From the NCBI RefSeq assembly GCF_900110945.1, contig NZ_FOFL01000002.1, positions 248,001-312,000 of the forward strand: a stretch of DNA of 64,000 bases. The letters are read 5' to 3'. Shown one piece after another: positions 55,979 to 64,000 of this stretch (positions are counted from its first letter, which is position 1; each line of letters opens with the position of its first letter). Origin of the DNA: Devosia sp. YR412. Its GTDB lineage: Bacteria > Pseudomonadota > Alphaproteobacteria > Rhizobiales > Devosiaceae. The translations under genes and the position numbers were made by a program. The notes beneath the pieces are model-generated. The model worked only from the letters and a program-made list of their open reading frames with translations, was not told the origin of the DNA and did not search any database.

Positions 55979-57331
55979 ATGCTGATCAGACCTCTCCTTA
56001 CGCTGACCATGGGCGCCCTGCTGTCGGCCAGCGCCTGGGCGCAGGCTGCGCCGGAGCCGGCGAAGGTGGTCGATTTCACACTGGAGAACGGGCTTGAGGT
56101 AGTGGTGATCCCCGATCGCCGCGCCCCGATCGTCACCCATATGGTCTGGTACAAGGTCGGCAGCGCCGACGAAGCGCCCGGCAAATCCGGCATCGCCCAT
56201 TTCCTCGAACACCTGATGTTCAAGGGCACCGAAAAGCATCCGGCCGGTGAGATGGATCGCGTCATTGCCGAGATCGGCGGCTATACCAATGCCTTTACCA
56301 CCAATGACGTCACCGTCTATCACCAGACCGTGCCGCCGGAATTTCTGCCCGAAATGATGGATTTCGAGGCCGACCGCATGCGCGGCCTGGTGCTCACCGA
56401 AGAGGTCATCGGCGCCGAGCGCGACGTGGTGATCGAGGAGCGCAACCAGCGCGTCGAAGGCAGCCCGCAGGCGCTGCTGAGCGAGGAGGTCTCGGCCACG
56501 CTCTACCAGAACCACCCCTATCGCATCCCCACAATCGGCTGGCTGCACGAGATGGAACAGCTTAACCGCCAGGATGCCGTGGATTTCTACGACCGCTATT
56601 ACGCGCCCAACAATGCCGTGCTGGTCGTGGCCGGCGATGTCGATGCTGAGGAAGTCCGCAAGCTGGCCGAGGAGACCTATGGTAAGGTGCCGCGTGGTCC
56701 CGAGCTGCCGCCGCGCATCCGCCCCTCCGAACCCACCCATGACACCGCCCGCACGGTGACGCTGAGCGATCCGCGCGTCGGCCTGCCCAGTTTCAGCAGC
56801 AGCTGGGTGACGCCCAATTATCGCACCGCCGAAGCTGGCGAGGCCGAAGCACTCGACCTTTTGTCGGAAATCCTCGGCGGCGGCTCGCGCAGCCGATTTT
56901 ACCAGGAAATCGTGGTCAAGACCGGGATCGCCTCGGCGGCCGGCGCCAGCTATGACGGCGGCGCCTATGACCCGGCCAGCTTCACGCTCTATGGCATGCC
57001 GCAGGGAGAGCACACGCTCGCTGACGTCGAGGCGGCAGTGAGCGAACAGGTGGCGCGTCTGATCAAGGATGGCGTGACAGCCGAGGAGCTTGAGGCAGCC
57101 AAGATGCGCTATGTGCGCAGCCTGATCTTTGCCCGCGACGAGCAGGACAGCATGGCCAATATCTATGGCAACCGCCTCGCCAATGATGGGACCATTGCCG
57201 ATATCGACGCCTGGTCCGACCGCATCAAGGCGGTGACGCCCGAACAGGTGCAGGCCGTCGCCCAGAAATATCTCGACCCGAAAATCGCGGTCACCGGCTA
57301 CCTGCTGCCCACCGAAAACGGAGCCCCGTAA
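55979..57331 (+). CDS. M16 zinc peptidase, catalytic subunit
   Basis: A 450-residue periplasmic pitrilysin-family (M16B) metallopeptidase. It has signal peptide [21 protein letters not shown] and the inverted zinc motif HFLEH with H74, E77 and H78. The downstream glutamate lies in [15 protein letters not shown]. It has a second half with the [13 protein letters not shown] repeat seen in two-subunit processing peptidases. It most likely degrades or trims peptides in the periplasm together with the next gene's product. GGAGCG precedes the ATG. Its stop overlaps the next start by one base (TAATG). Confidence 0.93.
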   Translation: MLIRPLLTLTMGALLSASAWAQAAPEPAKVVDFTLENGLEVVVIPDRRAPIVTHMVWYKVGSADEAPGKSGIAHFLEHLMFKGTEKHPAGEMDRVIAEIGGYTNAFTTNDVTVYHQTVPPEFLPEMMDFEADRMRGLVLTEEVIGAERDVVIEERNQRVEGSPQALLSEEVSATLYQNHPYRIPTIGWLHEMEQLNRQDAVDFYDRYYAPNNAVLVVAGDVDAEEVRKLAEETYGKVPRGPELPPRIRPSEPTHDTARTVTLSDPRVGLPSFSSSWVTPNYRTAEAGEAEALDLLSEILGGGSRSRFYQEIVVKTGIASAAGASYDGGAYDPASFTLYGMPQGEHTLADVEAAVSEQVARLIKDGVTAEELEAAKMRYVRSLIFARDEQDSMANIYGNRLANDGTIADIDAWSDRIKAVTPEQVQAVAQKYLDPKIAVTGYLLPTENGAP

Positions 57332-58659
57332 TGACTTTTTTTGCCACGCTCCGCCGCCGCATTGCGCTTGTCGCCGCGCCAGCCCTGCTGCTGCTTGCCG
57401 TATTGCCGGCCCAGGCCGAAGTGCAGTTCCAGCAGATCACCTCGCCCAAGGGCATCAAGGCCTGGCTGGTGGAAGACTATGCCGTGCCGATCATCACCAT
57501 CCGCTTCGCCTTCGACGGCGGCAGCACGCAGGATCAGCCGGGCAAGGAAGGCACCGCCAACCTGATCACCGCGCTCTTCGATGAAGGCGCCGGCGACCTC
57601 GACAGCGACGCCTTCCAGATCGCGCTCGATGCGGCCGGCGCCGAAATGGGCTTCACCGCCGATCTGGATACCGTCTATGGCTCGATGCGCCTGTTGGCCG
57701 AGCAGAAGGACGAGGCTCTGGGCCTGCTCAAGCTGGCCATTGAAGAGCCGCGCTTCGACCAGAACCCGATTGACCGCATGCGCGCCCAGATCCTCAGCGG
57801 CATTGCCGCCGACGCGCAGAACCCGGCCACTGCCGCGCAAAAGCTGTGGAACGAAACGCTCTACGGCACGCATTCCTATGCCCGCCCGGTCGACGGCACG
57901 CCCGAGACCATCAACACCATCACCGCCGATGACCTGCGCGCCTTCCACAAGGCCACCTTTGCTCGCGATAATCTTCACATCGCCATCGTCGGCGCTGTCG
58001 ATGCCGAAACCGCCGCAAGCATGATCGACGACCTGTTCGGCGCCCTGCCCGAGCATGCCGAGCTGACGCCGGTGGCCGATATCGCGCCGGCGCTGGGCAA
58101 GGATCTGGCGGTGGATTATCCCCTGCCCCAGACCAGCATTTTCATGGCCTTCCCGGCCGTTAGGGTTGGCGACCCCGACTATTACGCCGCCACGCTGATG
58201 AATGAAATTCTCGGCGGTGGCAGTGTGCTGTCGCGCCTCAATGCCGAAGTCCGCGAAAAGCGCGGGCTGAGCTATGGCGTCAGCTCAGGCCTGTTCAACC
58301 AGCAGCATGCCAATGGGCTGGTGCTCAACACCTCCACCCGCGCCGATCGCGCCGGTGAAACGCTGGGTGTCATCGAGGACGTGCTGGCCAAAATGGCGGC
58401 CGAAGGCCCGACCGATGAAGAGCTGGCTTCGGCTAAGAAATACCTGATCGGCTCGGCTCCCCTGCGCGAACTCGGCTCGTCGCAGGCCATCGCCAGCACG
58501 CTGATCGGGTTGCAGCTCTGGGACCTCGGCATCGACTACCTGCCCCAGCGGGCCGACCTGCTCAATGCGGTGACGGTGGACGATGTGAAGGCGGTGGCGG
58601 CGAAGCTGTTGGGGACGAAGCCGACAGTGCTGCTGCTGGGGCCGAAGGTGGCGCAATAG
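57331..58659 (+). CDS. M16 peptidase-like subunit lacking the zinc motif
   Basis: A 442-residue paralogue with signal peptide ending AVLPAQA. Where the active subunit has HFLEH this protein reads TANLITALFDEGA, so the zinc ligands are missing. The C-terminal half keeps the RLNAEVREKRGLSYGVSSGL substrate-handling motif of M16 proteins. Pairing of a catalytic and a non-catalytic M16 subunit is known for mitochondrial processing peptidase and bacterial M16B heterodimers, and the one-base overlap of the genes fits stoichiometric co-translation. Normal length. Confidence 0.92.
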   Translation: MTFFATLRRRIALVAAPALLLLAVLPAQAEVQFQQITSPKGIKAWLVEDYAVPIITIRFAFDGGSTQDQPGKEGTANLITALFDEGAGDLDSDAFQIALDAAGAEMGFTADLDTVYGSMRLLAEQKDEALGLLKLAIEEPRFDQNPIDRMRAQILSGIAADAQNPATAAQKLWNETLYGTHSYARPVDGTPETINTITADDLRAFHKATFARDNLHIAIVGAVDAETAASMIDDLFGALPEHAELTPVADIAPALGKDLAVDYPLPQTSIFMAFPAVRVGDPDYYAATLMNEILGGGSVLSRLNAEVREKRGLSYGVSSGLFNQQHANGLVLNTSTRADRAGETLGVIEDVLAKMAAEGPTDEELASAKKYLIGSAPLRELGSSQAIASTLIGLQLWDLGIDYLPQRADLLNAVTVDDVKAVAAKLLGTKPTVLLLGPKVAQ

Positions 58660-58695
58660 TCGCATCCACCTTCGGATTTGCATCGGACGACCCGT

Positions 58696-58829
58696 ACCCA
58701 CGGTGTCACCCGGCCTTGAGCCGGGGCCCATCCTGAGGTCCATCCCCACGCCGCCAGATCGCACCACCTTGCGGCTGTGGCGCGATCTCGAGATGGATCC
58801 CGGCTCAAGGCCGGGATGACACCATGGGT
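58696..58829. repeat. Palindromic intergenic element 4
   Basis: Arms ACCCACGGTGTCACCCGGCC and GGCCGGGATGACACCATGGG flank a 60-base middle; each arm holds GGCCTTGAGCC/GGCTCAAGGCC pairing. It fills the 264-base gap between the M16 pair and the propeller gene. Confidence 0.75.
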
Positions 58830-58923
58830 GTGAACGTTCGTAGATAATCAGGCACTTGCGGGGTGGTTTGGGCAAACACCCTGCGCTACCCTCCCCCCAA
58901 AATCCAGTCCGAGGGGCACTGCA

Positions 58924-59820
58924 TTGACCTATTCCTTCCCGCGCCGCGGCCGCACTCTGGCTGCCGGGCAGCGCGCTGAGCTGACCGTCATCGACCTCGC
59001 CGGCAATACCCAGGTCATCTTCACCGCTGATGAAGTGATCGAGGCGCCGAACTGGTCAGCCGATGGGCAATGGCTGGTGTTCAATGCCGGCGGCAAGCTG
59101 TTCCGCATCGCCGCGACTGGCGGCACGCCCCAGCCGATCGACAGCGGGCATCTCGCCGATCTCAACAATGACCATGTGCTGTCACCGGATGGCACAACCA
59201 TCTATGTCAGTTCCGACGACGGCCACCTCTACGCCCTGCCCTTTGCCGGCGGCACGCCACGCCGCGTCTCCAACAGCCATGCCACGCCCTTCCACTATTA
59301 CCTGCACGGCATTTCGCCCGACGGCCTGACGTTGAGCTATGTCGCCATCGAGCAGCGCGAGGATGGCGAGCGGCAGGTCAATGTCTTCTCCATTCCCGCC
59401 GCCGGTGGCGCGGATACCCGCCTGACCGATCTCTCCATGCCCAATGACGGGCCGGAATATTCGCCCGACGGGCGCTGGATCTATTTCAACTCCGAACTCG
59501 CCGCCAGCCGCCCCGGCCATGCCCAGGTCTTCCGCATGAGCGCCGTTGACGGCAGTGGGCTGGAACAGCTGACCTTCGACAGCCTCGTCAACTGGTTCCC
59601 GCATCTGTCGCCCGACGGCAAGCAGGTGGCAGTGCTGAGCTATCCGCAGGGCACGACCGGCCATCCAGCCGACAAGGATGTGCTGCTGCGCCTGATGGGG
59701 CCGGACGGTGGCCCGCTGCGGGTGCTGGCCAGTTTCTTTGGCGGTCAGGGCACCATCAACGTCAATTCCTGGTCGCCTGACAGTCAGCGCCTCGCTTATG
59801 TCGCCTATCCCAAGGTCTAG
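58924..59820 (+). CDS. TolB-like beta-propeller protein
   Basis: A 298-residue protein made of repeated WD40-like/PD40 blades: EAPNWSADGQWLVFNAGGKLFRIAATGGTP, NDHVLSPDGTTIYVSSDDGHLYALPFAGG, GPEYSPDGRWIYFNSE and FPHLSPDGKQVAVLSYPQG. These are the TolB/'translocation protein TolB' propeller repeats, here without a signal peptide, so a cytoplasmic protein and not the Tol-Pal component. The start is a TTG with GAGGGG upstream. Role unknown; such propellers bind ligands or proteins. It stands alone, convergent with the next gene, and follows palindromic element 4. Confidence 0.85.
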   Translation: MTYSFPRRGRTLAAGQRAELTVIDLAGNTQVIFTADEVIEAPNWSADGQWLVFNAGGKLFRIAATGGTPQPIDSGHLADLNNDHVLSPDGTTIYVSSDDGHLYALPFAGGTPRRVSNSHATPFHYYLHGISPDGLTLSYVAIEQREDGERQVNVFSIPAAGGADTRLTDLSMPNDGPEYSPDGRWIYFNSELAASRPGHAQVFRMSAVDGSGLEQLTFDSLVNWFPHLSPDGKQVAVLSYPQGTTGHPADKDVLLRLMGPDGGPLRVLASFFGGQGTINVNSWSPDSQRLAYVAYPKV

Positions 59821-59823
59821 GCG

Positions 59824-60156
59824 TCACTTGCCGAAACTGGCCCAGACCAGGCCGAGGTTGATGATCGGCACCAGATAGACCCAGAAGCGCATCGGCACGA
59901 AGAAGAATGAACCTCTGGCATCGACATCAAATGTCACGCCGGTGCGCTGGTCGATCAGGGTGCGGCGCGTCATATGCACAATCACCCGGTCCAGTCCCCA
60001 GATCAGTGCGCTGATCACCAGGCTCCCTGCGAGCACAATGGCGACCATGGTGACCGGCGCATCCACTATGCCCTTGCTGGTATTGTAGATCACGCAGCCG
60101 ATCGTCGCCCAGACCAGCGCCACCAGAAATCCCCAACCGCTCCAAATCAACATCAT
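59824..60156 (-). CDS. Small membrane protein, 110 aa
   Basis: A 110-residue hydrophobic protein with three to four membrane segments: MLIWSGWGFLVALVWATIGCVIY, VTMVAIVLAGSLVISALIWGL, and SFFFVPMRFWVYLVPIINLGLVW near the end. A charged loop, RVIVHMTRRTLIDQRTGVTFDVDARG, lies between. No family name comes to mind, though proteins of this type are common hypotheticals. The ATG at 60156 follows AGGGGAC; ATG 60153 and 60174 are alternatives. It converges on the propeller gene with three bases between stops. Confidence 0.72.
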   Translation of the reverse strand: MMLIWSGWGFLVALVWATIGCVIYNTSKGIVDAPVTMVAIVLAGSLVISALIWGLDRVIVHMTRRTLIDQRTGVTFDVDARGSFFFVPMRFWVYLVPIINLGLVWASFGK

Positions 60157-60249
60157 CGCTCTTGTCCCCTGCATCAGCGGCCACCGCGGCCGTCTGTGCA
60201 GAGACCTTAGGAGAGGTTGAGAGGCGCCGCTGTTCCGGACGGAACAGGC

Positions 60250-61833
60250 CTATCCGGTGATGCCGTAGCGCGGCTCCAGCGCATCCATGCTGACCACGCG
60301 ATTGCGCCCCGCCGCCTTGGCGTCATAGAGCCTTCCATCGGCGACCGACATCAGCGCCGAGCCATTGCTGCCGGTGGCGACGCCGATGCTGGCGGTGACG
60401 GTCAGGCCCTCGCCCAAGGCCTGCCAGTCCACCGCGGCGATTTCGGCGCGGATCGCCTCGCAATGGCGTGCGGCGCTGTCCAGATCGTCCTGCGGGAAGA
60501 TCAGCGCGAACTCCTCGCCACCCAGCCGGAAGGCCTGCACGCCATTTTCCGCATGCGTCGCCAACAGCGCCCCGACCTGCCGGAGCACGGCATCGCCCAC
60601 CACATGGGAGAACAGGTCGTTGACCGATTTGAAGAAATCGAGATCCACGATGGCGAGAGCAAACTCGGTCCCCTCCAGCCCGAGCATCGCCTGATCGAAA
60701 CTGCGCCGGTTCGACAGCCCGGTCAGCCCGTCATGCGCCGCCTCTTCGGCCAGCCGTTCCGCCGCCGCACGCAGCTTGCTGGTTTCATCGCGAATGTCGG
60801 CCACATGGGCGCGCCGCCGCGTCACTTCACTAAGCTGACGCTCATAGAGCCCGTGGTAGCGCTTGTGCAGGGCCAGCGCCGCCTCGAAATTACCCATGGC
60901 CTCATGCACATCCGACAGTCGCCGTACCGCATTGGCCTGATGGTCGGTATGCGTCGTGCCATCGGCCAGTGCCACCGCCTGCTCGCAAATCTCCAGCGCT
61001 TCGGCCAGCCGTCCGGTCAGCGTCAACACCTCGCCCTTTGTATAGAGCAGATGGATACGCTCGCGCAGGCCCGGCTCACCCGCCACGCCGGCCCAGCGCC
61101 CGAGATAGTCATGCGCCTGCTCGGGCCGGTCGAGCAGAACATGATATTCGGCGCCATTGCATAGCGCGGTGCGCAGGTTCCAGCCGTCGCCACTGGCTTC
61201 GGCTGCGGCAATTGCCGCATCATTGGTGTCGACGGCGAGGTCGCGCCAATGTCGCCCGGCTTCGGCATCGCCTTCAAACTCGGCCATTTCGGCGCTGGTC
61301 ACCTGCCCATAGGCGCGGTTGATCAGCAGCAGCGCCATCAGCCCCGGCTCCTGATGCATCTCCACCAGATCCATGGCGCGATCCAGCAGCGGACCCGACA
61401 GTTCCGGCTGCCGGCTATACATCAAGACAATCGCCTTGGCATTGAGCGCGCGGGCCAGCATGGCCGGATCGCTCTGCCGCTCGGCCAGTTCCAGCGCCCG
61501 ATCGGCCTCCTCGAAGGCTTCTTCGGTCAGGCCCATTTCGAGCAGCAGCCAGCTGGCAATCGCCGTGGCGTGGACTTCGCCGCTTGTGTCCTCGCAGCGC
61601 CCCCACAGGCGCTTGGCCGCATAGGCGCAATCGAGACCATGCTCGGCCTGTCCAAGCTGCAGGCAGAACCAGGCGATCTGGGTGAGGCAGGCGGCAATCG
61701 CCCGGTCGTCGCCGCTGTCTTGAAGGCGCTTGAACAGCAGCTTGGCCCGGCTCAGCGCCACGACCGACTGCCCGGAGCAGGCCAGGCGCCAGCTCTCGGC
61801 CAATTCATCAGACAGGGCGGCGTTTTCGGACAT
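60250..61833 (-). CDS. Diguanylate cyclase with TPR-like sensor
   Basis: A 527-residue soluble c-di-GMP synthase. Residues 1 to about 330 are TPR-like helical repeats (CLTQIAWFCLQLGQAEHGLDCAYAAKRLW, ALELAERQSDPAMLARALNAKAIVLM, and so on), then a coiled coil (RRRAHVADIRDETSKLRAAAERLAEEAAHDGLTGLSNRRSFD) and a GGDEF domain. The active site reads RLGGEEFAL, a functional GGEEF variant, with the DLDFFKSVND metal/substrate motif. The RxxD feedback-inhibition site expected just before it is not present. The ATG at 61833 has GGGAAGC upstream. No membrane helices, so it senses an intracellular cue through the TPR part. Confidence 0.92.
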   Translation of the reverse strand: MSENAALSDELAESWRLACSGQSVVALSRAKLLFKRLQDSGDDRAIAACLTQIAWFCLQLGQAEHGLDCAYAAKRLWGRCEDTSGEVHATAIASWLLLEMGLTEEAFEEADRALELAERQSDPAMLARALNAKAIVLMYSRQPELSGPLLDRAMDLVEMHQEPGLMALLLINRAYGQVTSAEMAEFEGDAEAGRHWRDLAVDTNDAAIAAAEASGDGWNLRTALCNGAEYHVLLDRPEQAHDYLGRWAGVAGEPGLRERIHLLYTKGEVLTLTGRLAEALEICEQAVALADGTTHTDHQANAVRRLSDVHEAMGNFEAALALHKRYHGLYERQLSEVTRRRAHVADIRDETSKLRAAAERLAEEAAHDGLTGLSNRRSFDQAMLGLEGTEFALAIVDLDFFKSVNDLFSHVVGDAVLRQVGALLATHAENGVQAFRLGGEEFALIFPQDDLDSAARHCEAIRAEIAAVDWQALGEGLTVTASIGVATGSNGSALMSVADGRLYDAKAAGRNRVVSMDALEPRYGITG

Positions 61834-61918
61834 CGGGCTTCCCGACCGCTGCAACATCCGATCAGGCTAGACCTGCCCCGTTAAGAAAGCAAAAAATCGC
61901 CCGTGCAAAGCCGCTGCA

Positions 61919-63016
61919 TCAGCGGGCCATGCCCAGCGCTTGGCGGATCGTGTCGTCCTGCTCGGTGCGCTGCAGCACCACGCCCCACCAGCCGAGCCCG
62001 TCATATTCCTGGTAGCCCAGCGTCTGGGCGAAGGCGATGATATTGCCCTGCCCGTCGTAATAGCTGCCGCGCTGCCGGTTCTCGTGCCGCAGGTCGAATG
62101 TCGTGAACAGGCTCTGCGCCCGCGTCGAGGCGATCACCCGCCCCTTGCCGTCGAGCAGCATCACCTCGGTCCGCTCGGCAACCTTGGGCGGCAGGGCGGC
62201 TTCGGTCTCGACGATGGACAGCCCCTGGTTCTGCCAGTCGAAATAGACACCGAGCGTCCCCAGCACAGCGCCGTTGCTCCGCCCGCCAGCCCGCACGGCC
62301 GTCGAATATACCAGCACGTCCTGCCCGCCGTGATGGGCGCTCTCGGTCACCTCGCCCACAGCATAATCGTCGCCGCTGGCCAGCCCGCGCGCCGCGCGGA
62401 ACCACGCCTCGCGGGAAAAATCCGCGCCCATCAGGCTGCGCGCATAGGCGCCATTGGCGCTGGCCACGACGCGCCCCTGCGCATTGGTCAGCACCAGGTC
62501 GGCATAGACGCTGTAGAATTTGTTGATCGTCGCCAGCCGGTCGGCGGCGAAGGCAAGAGCACCGGAATTGGCATCGGCTTCGAGCGCCTGCCAGAAGGCG
62601 GTGTCTGTCGCCCACCAGCGCACGTCGGCGGTGCGTTCATAAAGATTGCGCACGATCAGCTGCACCAGCGATTGCGCCAGATCGATCAGTCGCACGCCCT
62701 CCATCTCGTCGACCAGCGTCTCGCTCATCGTCCGGCTCAGCGAAATCCGCCCGACCAGCACATCCTGGAAGCGCACCGCGATATCGGCAGCCCGGTCAGC
62801 CAGCCGTTGCACCTCGTCGGCGACAACGGCAAAGCCCTTGCCGGCATCGCCCGCCCGCGCCGCCTCGATAATCGCATTGATCGCCAAGAGCTTGGTCTGC
62901 TTGACGATCTGCAGATTGCTGTTGGAATAGCTCTGCAGCTCGCCGCTGATCCCGTCCATCACCACGCGCATGGCCCGCGGCGACGCTGCCACGGCCGGCT
63001 CCCGATTGCTCGACAT
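61919..63016 (-). CDS. Soluble chemoreceptor-like protein, MCP hairpin then Cache
   Basis: A 365-residue protein with reversed domain order. Near the N-terminus (about 43-80) is the MCP signalling-hairpin tip, [38 protein letters not shown], the most conserved receptor-CheA contact. The rest (about 135-365) looks like a Cache-type sensor, with [35 protein letters not shown] and [16 protein letters not shown]. In ordinary receptors the sensor comes first and is periplasmic; here no membrane helix or signal peptide is seen, so it should be cytoplasmic. The ATG at 63016 is chosen; ATG 63061 is possible. Ribosome site weak. Confidence 0.82.
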   Translation of the reverse strand: MSSNREPAVAASPRAMRVVMDGISGELQSYSNSNLQIVKQTKLLAINAIIEAARAGDAGKGFAVVADEVQRLADRAADIAVRFQDVLVGRISLSRTMSETLVDEMEGVRLIDLAQSLVQLIVRNLYERTADVRWWATDTAFWQALEADANSGALAFAADRLATINKFYSVYADLVLTNAQGRVVASANGAYARSLMGADFSREAWFRAARGLASGDDYAVGEVTESAHHGGQDVLVYSTAVRAGGRSNGAVLGTLGVYFDWQNQGLSIVETEAALPPKVAERTEVMLLDGKGRVIASTRAQSLFTTFDLRHENRQRGSYYDGQGNIIAFAQTLGYQEYDGLGWWGVVLQRTEQDDTIRQALGMAR

Positions 63017-63099
63017 ATCCCGCGCCCCAATGCCCACTGGGTGGACACTGTGGACAAACATGGTAACCGAGCCGTTAATAGCTGCCGGTTCCGCGCAAA

Positions 63100-64000
63100 T
63101 TAGGCAGCCTTCTCGATCCACACCGGCACCGACTTGAACGCCGGCGTCTTGCTGCGCGGATCGACCTCCGTGCCAACCAAGACATTGGCCTCGGGATAAT
63201 AGGCCATGGCACTGCCGCGCGGCAGGTCGAACTGGGTCACTACCGCCGTCATCCGGCCGACGTCGGAGGCCAGCGTCACCGCCTGCCCTTCGCTGACGCC
63301 GAAGGCCGCCATGTCCTCGCCATTGAGGAACACCGCATGCCGCCCGGCGCCGCCGCGATAGCTGTCCTTTTCCTCATAGATGATGGTGTTGAACTGGCCC
63401 TCGCTGCGCATCGTCGCCAGCGTCAGTTTTCCGCGCGGCAATGCGGGGAGCGGCGTCACCACGAAATGCGCTTTGCCATCCGCGGTGCCAAATTCGGGCG
63501 TATGCATGACCCGGTTCCTGATGTGGAACTCGCGCTTGGCCACATCGATATCGGCCAGCTCTTCCATTCCCGGCACGATATTGGCGATCGCATCCCGCAC
63601 CCTGGCATGGGCCGAGAACTCTTTGAATTGTATCGGAGAATTGGGCAGCAGCCCCTCGCCGATCTCACCGAGGATCCAGCTTTCCGGCCGCACATTCTCC
63701 AGCCGGCGAATGCCGCCGTCCGAGAGCCGCACATAGTTGAACATGGATTCCTGCGTCGTCGGCTCCCACTCCTCATCGCGCGCCGTCACCGGCAGGATCA
63801 GCACCTCGCCCTCGCCCAGCCCATGCACATGGCCCATGTTGAGCGTCGTCGTGAGGAACAGCTTGAAGCCGATCGATTCTATGGCCCGGCTGGCAAACGC
63901 CCGGTCCGGCGTGGCGCCCCAGAGGTTCCCGCCCATGATCACTGCGCTGTCGACATCGCCGGCCTCGGCCGCCTTGAGGCAGGCCATGGTGTCAAAGCCC
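63100..64000 (-). CDS. Molybdopterin oxidoreductase (FdhF/YdeP-like), 3' part
   Basis: The C-terminal 300 residues of a larger enzyme whose N-terminus lies beyond the right edge; the frame is open to 64000. [47 protein letters not shown] and the final domain with [20 protein letters not shown] and [17 protein letters not shown] are typical of molybdopterin-binding oxidoreductases of the FdhF/YdeP group (formate-dehydrogenase-like, linked to acid or formate metabolism). The terminal domain is the molydopterin dinucleotide-binding domain. Catalytic Sec/Cys and the iron-sulfur site, if any, are outside the window. It is followed on the same strand by the chemoreceptor-like gene. Confidence 0.85.
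   Translation of the reverse strand, partial: GFDTMACLKAAEAGDVDSAVIMGGNLWGATPDRAFASRAIESIGFKLFLTTTLNMGHVHGLGEGEVLILPVTARDEEWEPTTQESMFNYVRLSDGGIRRLENVRPESWILGEIGEGLLPNSPIQFKEFSAHARVRDAIANIVPGMEELADIDVAKREFHIRNRVMHTPEFGTADGKAHFVVTPLPALPRGKLTLATMRSEGQFNTIIYEEKDSYRGGAGRHAVFLNGEDMAAFGVSEGQAVTLASDVGRMTAVVTQFDLPRGSAMAYYPEANVLVGTEVDPRSKTPAFKSVPVWIEKAA

Noticed and set aside
55802..57013. 400-codon N-terminal extension of ettA
   Set aside because: The extension is antisense to the M16 peptidase gene; the EttA family begins at the ATG at 55801.
57331..58659. Second M16 gene as a decayed pseudogene
   Set aside because: The frame is intact, secreted, full length and translationally coupled; loss of the zinc motif is normal for the non-catalytic M16 partner.

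Overview
The window looks like a chromosomal segment of an alphaproteobacterium of the Hyphomicrobiales, most likely Devosia or a close relative. This is inferred from high GC content, the order ligA/recN/bamD/lpxC/ftsZ/ftsA/ftsQ/ddl/murC/murG/ftsW, a long-linker FtsZ, a class A RNase P RNA, a DUF2336 protein and a PF10116 'host attachment' protein. No phage, transposase, CRISPR array, tRNA or rRNA was seen. Coding density is high, and many genes overlap by ATGA or TAATG junctions.

Layout: 1-4.6 kb carries a hypothetical gene, an ABM monooxygenase, prmA, two tiny paralogous ORFs and an aminopeptidase P. 4.6-7 kb holds three secreted proteins, two of them related DUF3828-like proteins. 7-36.5 kb is a leftward division and cell-wall (dcw) supercluster. 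In transcription order it reads rsmH-ftsL-ftsI-murE-murF-mraY // ftsW-murG-murC-ddl-ftsQ-ftsA // ftsZ-lpxC-bamD-recN // ligA. The // marks show where foreign cargo interrupts it: (a) an ECF sigma/anti-sigma/DUF4394 module in the place normally held by murD; (b) a redox group (VOC protein, FMN reductase, HxlR regulator, DUF4126 protein) between ftsA and ftsZ; (c) a DUF3494 autotransporter with an L,D-transpeptidase between recN and ligA. murD, murB and mraZ are absent from the cluster.

36.7-39.7 kb encodes a CHASE3 histidine kinase, a single-domain receiver and a receiver/HisKA_2 kinase as one operon. 39.7-46.9 kb holds an MDR dehydrogenase, an XRE regulator with a membrane partner, rnpB (minus strand), djlA, a Pro/Ala-rich envelope protein, metF with its ArsR-methyltransferase regulator and a perfect palindromic operator, and a DUF2336 protein. 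47.1-50.3 kb is a divergent katG/oxyR pair. 50.3-64 kb holds a double winged-helix protein, rarD, the PF10116 protein, an alpha/beta hydrolase, ettA, an active/inactive M16 peptidase pair, a beta-propeller protein, a TPR-GGDEF diguanylate cyclase, a soluble chemoreceptor-like protein with reversed domain order, and the 3' part of a molybdopterin oxidoreductase cut by the window edge.

How the parts work together: the core makes lipid II (MurE, F, C, G, MraY, Ddl), assembles the divisome (FtsL, I, W, Q, A, Z) and builds the outer membrane (LpxC, BamD). The most interesting signals are regulatory. They are a mirrored pair of ECF-type promoters (TGCATCCAAA-N10-CGCGGGTA in both directions) inside the dcw interruption, and a perfect CtrA-type box (TTAA-N7-TTAA) before the autotransporter adhesin. 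Start sites were chosen by visible Shine-Dalgarno sequences; functions rest on motif recognition, not on database searches.
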